A stretch of 64,000 nucleotides of DNA. Origin: Aestuariimicrobium kwangyangense DSM 21549. GTDB taxonomy: Bacteria; Actinomycetota; Actinomycetes; Propionibacteriales; Propionibacteriaceae. Below, piece by piece: positions 60,370 through 64,000 of this stretch. A program made the translations under genes and the position numbers. The notes under the pieces were generated by a model. The model was not told the origin of the DNA and ran no database searches. It worked only from the letters and a program-made list of their open reading frames with translations. The DNA lies in contig NZ_ATXE01000001.1 of the NCBI RefSeq assembly GCF_000421525.1, positions 744,001 through 808,000 on the forward strand, in the 5' to 3' direction. Each line of letters begins with the position of its first letter. Within the stretch, counting starts at the first letter, position 1.

Positions 60370-61278
60370 TCAGCTGCCGGTCACCCCACGCCTCCAATAG
60401 CCCATGAACGACACCTCGTCCTTCGGCACGCCGGCGGCCCTGGCTTCCGCGCGCAGGGCTCGCACCCACCCGGCTTCCCCCGCGATCCACGCCTGACGTG
60501 TGGCCCCGGGACGCCTGCCTGCGGCAGCCTCGTCCCACAGCAGCGGTTCGTCGTCCGATGGGCGCTCGGCCGATGCCCCCTCGTCCGATGAGCCCTCGTC
60601 GGGCGTGGCCGGAGCCCGGTCGAACACGCGCGGCATCCGCTCCCCCCGGTCGCGAACCACCCACTCGATCGTGACCCCGACGGGCAGGGGGACCTCACGC
60701 ACGTCGTCGGCATGGGGCACCTCGAGCACCACTCGTCCGTGGGTGTGCGAGGGCAGGCTGGCGACGATGTTGAGCACGGCGGGCAGGGCTGTCTCGTCGC
60801 CCACCAGCACGACCTCGTCGCTCACGGGGGGCCGCCACGCGACACCGACGGTGTCATGGCCGGGGACGGTGCGATCCCCCGCCACCAGCACCGTGCGTGC
60901 ACCCAGCGGGGCGTCGAGGGCGAACCTCATGCCCGGCGCCTCCTGGTGTTCGTCCACGGGGTGCACGGCGACGTCGATGTCCACCTCGCCAGAGGTGCCC
61001 GGATCTTCCGACGAGGGTCGCACCGCCACCAGGGTGTAGGTGCGCAGCGCAGGGCGCTGATCGCCGGCGGCGAGCAGCGCGGCGTACCAGTCCTCCCCGC
61101 TGGTCAGCATGAGGTCGAGCGCAGCCTCATCGCCGAAGAGCAACTTCACCCGCTGGTCGAGCAGGGTGGGGGAGCAGTCACCCAGGTCGTCCCCCGCGAG
61201 CGTGATGCGCACGAACGAGGACGACACCCGGGTGCGAGCGGCGAGCCTGGTTGAGTAGGTCCTGTACGGGGTGGTCAT
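60370..61278 (-). CDS. Siderophore-interacting protein, FAD-dependent ferric reductase
   Basis: 302 residues from the ATG of MTTPYRTYSTRLAAR, with AAGGAG upstream; the longer frame runs into the permease gene. It reduces ferric-siderophore complexes in the cytoplasm to release iron. The N-terminal FAD-binding beta-barrel has LRTYTLVAVR and the family VDIDVAVHPVDEHQEAPGMR. The C-terminal NAD(P)H-like domain has VVLVGDETALPAVLNIVASL, the typical GDETALPA signature, and closes with YWRRGVTGS. A 35-residue acidic insert (EGSSDEGASAERPSDDE) separates the last strands. It is downstream of the binding protein and fused permease, completing a ferric-siderophore uptake and reduction set. Confidence 0.93.
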   Translation of the reverse strand: MTTPYRTYSTRLAARTRVSSSFVRITLAGDDLGDCSPTLLDQRVKLLFGDEAALDLMLTSGEDWYAALLAAGDQRPALRTYTLVAVRPSSEDPGTSGEVDIDVAVHPVDEHQEAPGMRFALDAPLGARTVLVAGDRTVPGHDTVGVAWRPPVSDEVVLVGDETALPAVLNIVASLPSHTHGRVVLEVPHADDVREVPLPVGVTIEWVVRDRGERMPRVFDRAPATPDEGSSDEGASAERPSDDEPLLWDEAAAGRRPGATRQAWIAGEAGWVRALRAEARAAGVPKDEVSFMGYWRRGVTGS

Positions 61279-61324
61279 GGGGAACTCCTTGGTCGGGCGG
61301 GGTGGGGCCGGAGCGAGGGTCGCA

Positions 61325-63382
61325 TCAGCGCAGCGCCCGGTTGCGGTACAGCAGCCACCAGAAGACCGGCGCCCCCACGAGGGAGCAGACCAGTCCGACG
61401 GGCAACTGCGCCGGGGCCAGCACGGTGCGTCCGAGGGTGTCGGCCGCGAGCACCACCAACCCACCGAGGGCCACGGCCAGGGGGGTCTGGCGGCGATGGT
61501 CGGGCCCGACCATGAGTCGGGCAAGATGTGGGGCGATCAGGCCGACGAAGCCGATCACGCCGATGGCGGCCGTCGCCGCCCCGGTCAGCAGCACCGCGGC
61601 CAGCAGCGCCCCACCCCTGATCCGGGTGTGGCGTACTCCCAGCAGCCTGGGGGTGTCGGGGTCGAGTTGCACCAGGTCGAGGTCACTCCGGAAGGCCCAG
61701 ACCCCCACCATCACCAGCACCACGAGCAGGCCCACCGGTGGCAGGTTCGAGGCGACCGTCGAATAGGTCGAACCGCCCAACCAGGTGATGGCGCGGGTCT
61801 GGTTCCATGGGTCGGTCGACACCACCAGCAGCGTGCAGAGCGCTTGGAAGCCGGCTGCGAGACCGAGTCCGACCATCACCAGTCGGGTGGGGTCGAAACC
61901 CCCGCGGGAACTCAGCGCGATCAACAGGCCGCCGGCAACCAGGGCCCCGACCAGGGCGAAGGTGTTGATCGAGGCCACGCTCAGCGGAACCGCCAGCGCC
62001 CTCGCCCCCACGATGACGGTGAGTGCCCCCGCACCGGCTCCGGCCGAGACTCCCAACAGTCCGGGGTCGGCGAGTGGGTTGCGGGTGACGGCCTGCGTGA
62101 GGGTGCCGGCCAGGGCGAGACCCATGCCCGCGAGCACGGCCGCGGCGACCCTGGGCCACCGGGTGTCGAGCATGAAGCTGATCCGCCCCGAGGCCTCCCC
62201 CTGCAGCCAGTTCCAGACGTCGCCCATCAACAGCCCACCGTCCCCGAACAGCAGTGCCACCCCGCCGCCCACCACCACGAAGAGGAACGCAACCAGCACC
62301 ACCATCGGTGCGAGCCGGCCGAGGGGCGGTCGCCCGTGGCCCACCATCGCGGTGGCATCGACCCGACCGGTCCGCATGCCCTGGCTCAGCACCACCAGGA
62401 AGACGGCGCCGACCAGGGTGGTGATCACGCCGGTGGGAATCCTGGCGGCGTCGGCGGCTCCGATCACGGACCGCAGGGCGACGTCAGACCCGACCACGAG
62501 CATCGCCCCGACCAGTGCGGCGCTCGGCACCAGCCAGCGGTGCCGGTGCAGACCGGGCAGCCAGCGGGTCGACAACCGGACGATCGCCGGCGCACACAGC
62601 CCCACGAAACCCAGCGGCCCTGCCAGCGCGACCGCCGTCGCGGCCAGCAGCACCGCCAGCACCACGACCACCAGCCGGGTGCGCACCACATTGAGACCCA
62701 GGGTGCGGGCCTGGTCATCGCCCAGGGTGAGCAGGTCGAGGCGGCCACCCATCGCGACCAGCGCCAGCAGGGCCAGACCGATGACGACGGTTGCCCGCAC
62801 GGCTGCGCCGGGATCGGCTTGGCTGAGCGAGCCGGCTCCCCAGGCGAACAGGCCCTGGGTCTCCTGGCTGAAGATCAGCATCAGGGCCGAGGTCACGCTC
62901 ATCAGTGCCATCGTCAGCACCGATCCGCCCAGCACCAGACGCACCGCGTCACCGGACGCCCCGGTCAGCAGGAAGGCGAGGCCGGCCGCCGCGAGCCCTC
63001 CGGCGAGAGCGACACCCGTTCCCCCCAGCAGTCCGAGGTGCAGGCCGAAGGCCGAGACCACGGCCAGCGTCAGGTAGGCGCCGGCGTTGATGGCCAGGGT
63101 GTCGGGTGATGCCAGTGGGTTGCGGGCCACCGATTGCAGGGCGGCGCCGGATCCACCGAGAGCCAACCCGACCAGCAGCCCGGCCGCCAGACGTGGCAGC
63201 CGCGATGCCAGCACCACGTCGGCCGTCTGCCCACCGGCTCGGCCGATGGCCCACTGCCAGACGTCAGCGGCGCCGACGCCAGCGGTGCCCTGGGTGAGGT
63301 GCAGCAGTGACAGGGCAGCGAGCGCCACCAGCCCCACGACCATCCAGCCGAAGAGGGGTCGGGTGGCGCGGGTGTGGCTCAT
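61325..63382 (-). CDS. Fused FecCD-type iron-siderophore ABC permease
   Basis: 685 residues, about twice the usual permease length. Two FecCD domains are joined head to tail (about 1-340 and 345-685), the arrangement of FhuB. Each half repeats family features: SRLPRLAAGLLVGLALGGSGA with NPLASPDTLAINAG in the first, DTRWPRVAAAVLAGMGLALAG with NPLADPGLLGVSAG in the second. Each has about ten helices. The cytoplasmic coupling segments are GFVGLCAPAIVRL and GFVGLIAPHLARL. The ATPase gene of this system is not in the window. An alternative GTG start lies four codons upstream. The binding protein gene ends 21 bp before it. Confidence 0.93.
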   Translation of the reverse strand: MSHTRATRPLFGWMVVGLVALAALSLLHLTQGTAGVGAADVWQWAIGRAGGQTADVVLASRLPRLAAGLLVGLALGGSGAALQSVARNPLASPDTLAINAGAYLTLAVVSAFGLHLGLLGGTGVALAGGLAAAGLAFLLTGASGDAVRLVLGGSVLTMALMSVTSALMLIFSQETQGLFAWGAGSLSQADPGAAVRATVVIGLALLALVAMGGRLDLLTLGDDQARTLGLNVVRTRLVVVVLAVLLAATAVALAGPLGFVGLCAPAIVRLSTRWLPGLHRHRWLVPSAALVGAMLVVGSDVALRSVIGAADAARIPTGVITTLVGAVFLVVLSQGMRTGRVDATAMVGHGRPPLGRLAPMVVLVAFLFVVVGGGVALLFGDGGLLMGDVWNWLQGEASGRISFMLDTRWPRVAAAVLAGMGLALAGTLTQAVTRNPLADPGLLGVSAGAGAGALTVIVGARALAVPLSVASINTFALVGALVAGGLLIALSSRGGFDPTRLVMVGLGLAAGFQALCTLLVVSTDPWNQTRAITWLGGSTYSTVASNLPPVGLLVVLVMVGVWAFRSDLDLVQLDPDTPRLLGVRHTRIRGGALLAAVLLTGAATAAIGVIGFVGLIAPHLARLMVGPDHRRQTPLAVALGGLVVLAADTLGRTVLAPAQLPVGLVCSLVGAPVFWWLLYRNRALR

Positions 63383-63403
63383 GGGGGAACCCACGGTGGT
63401 GGG

Positions 63404-64000
63404 TCAGGCGGCCAGCAGGGTGACGAGTTCGTCCACCCACTGGGTCAGGGAGGCGGGACCCCCGTAGACCCAGATCCCGTTGGCGGCGGCCTTCACCCGG
63501 CCGTCCCTGACGAACGGCAGGCCCTTCCAGACCGCGTTGCCGGCCAGAGCCTTGGTCGGGTCGGTGGTGCCATTGGCCCAGTTGAGGAAGGTCAGGGAGG
63601 GGTCGAGCGTGGTCAGTCCCTCGAGGTCGAGCGATCCGATGCCCCAGGCCTCGTCCCCCGGTTCGGTGTACGCGTTGGTGAGACCCAACTTCTTGGCCAC
63701 GGCACCGGGCACCGAACGGTCGGAGTGCATGCGCACGTCAACGGACGACCCCTGCACGTTGACGTAGCTGAAGACATAGGGCGACGTCACCGAGGCGAGC
63801 TTCGCGGCCGAGTCGGCGAGATGGGTCTCGAACTCCGACCAGATCCTCTCAGCCTCGGCGCTCCTGCCGAGCAGCAGCGCGGTGTCGGTGAAGTTTCGGC
63901 GCACCTGCCCCAAGGGATCACTGGCCTTGGCCCCGGTGAGCAGCACGACGGGTGCGATCTTCTCGGCCTGCGCCAGCGCGGTGTCGGGAACCGATCCCTC
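63404..64000 (-). CDS. Iron-siderophore ABC transporter binding protein, C-terminal part
   Basis: The last 198 codons of a gene that runs past the window's right end. The fragment matches the C-terminal lobe of FecB/FepB-like siderophore-binding proteins: DPLGQVRRNFTDTALLLGRS, LASVTSPYVFSYVNVQGSSV, RSVPGAVAKKLGLTNAY and the closing NGIWVYGGPASLTQWVDELV. Internal start codons near 63946 are not the real start since the frame and homology continue upstream. It should be a secreted lipoprotein, but the signal is outside the window. It heads the unit with the permease and siderophore-interacting protein. Confidence 0.9.
   Translation of the reverse strand, partial: EGSVPDTALAQAEKIAPVVLLTGAKASDPLGQVRRNFTDTALLLGRSAEAERIWSEFETHLADSAAKLASVTSPYVFSYVNVQGSSVDVRMHSDRSVPGAVAKKLGLTNAYTEPGDEAWGIGSLDLEGLTTLDPSLTFLNWANGTTDPTKALAGNAVWKGLPFVRDGRVKAAANGIWVYGGPASLTQWVDELVTLLAA

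Noticed and set aside
1-64000. CRISPR array, insertion sequence or phage genes
   Set aside because: No regularly spaced repeats, no transposase or integrase motifs and no phage structural genes were seen; the repeats found are short tandem, palindromic or within genes.

Overview
The window is high-GC chromosomal DNA of an actinobacterium, most plausibly a member of the Propionibacteriaceae. This is inferred from the gene set: polyphosphate glucokinase, a succinyl/propionyl-CoA:acetate-type CoA-transferase, a one-chain pyruvate:ferredoxin oxidoreductase, a SigE-family sigma factor and actinobacterial PH/DUF1707/PxKF families. No rRNA gene is present to confirm the lineage. Both window ends cut genes: pgi on the left and a siderophore-binding protein on the right.

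Layout. 1-9.5 kb: pgi end, a MarR regulator divergent from a multidrug-type ABC exporter with a 13-bp palindrome between them, UDP-glucose dehydrogenase, an APH-like kinase, an aldo/keto reductase, argS and ppgK. 9.5-17 kb: a PH-domain pair, a DUF1707/LiaF-like protein, and a SigE-family sigma factor coupled to a membrane-anchored protein, divergent from a secreted PxKF surface protein. 17-22 kb: a soluble PknB-like kinase, then a MarR gene, an SDR plus small membrane protein, and a GH15 enzyme. The MarR promoter and the SDR/GH15 divergent promoter carry operator-like clusters of identical architecture. 22-25.6 kb: a segment bounded by a complete tRNA-Gly(CCC) and a direct-repeat copy of its 3' part. 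It holds one large secreted Ig/FG-GAP protein and no visible integrase. 25.6-34.6 kb: a PemK-like protein, a membrane protein, a frameshifted MHS transporter, an M20 amidohydrolase, the CoA-transferase, a hexose-6-phosphate mutarotase, serB and a methyltransferase.

34.8-48.5 kb is the most striking block, a same-strand cluster of FHA protein, 2045-residue Ig/FN3 membrane protein, MoxR ATPase, DUF58 protein, transglutaminase-fold membrane protein, a 36-codon ORF and an RDD-FHA fusion. It resembles the PFNA cluster described in bifidobacteria, but no kinase or phosphatase adjoins it and FHA modules lie at both ends. The transglutaminase fold lacks its expected Cys and His.

48.5-64 kb: pyruvate:ferredoxin oxidoreductase with a GltD-like FAD/Fe-S partner, deoC-dcd, a GH73 cell-wall hydrolase, an OmpR-type two-component system, DoxX, YaaA, and an iron-siderophore uptake/reduction set (SIP, fused FecCD permease, binding protein).

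Two intergenic themes recur. A 54-bp palindromic element is present twice, 30 kb apart, and short tandem repeats occupy several gene junctions. All calls are by eye; no database search or folding program was run.
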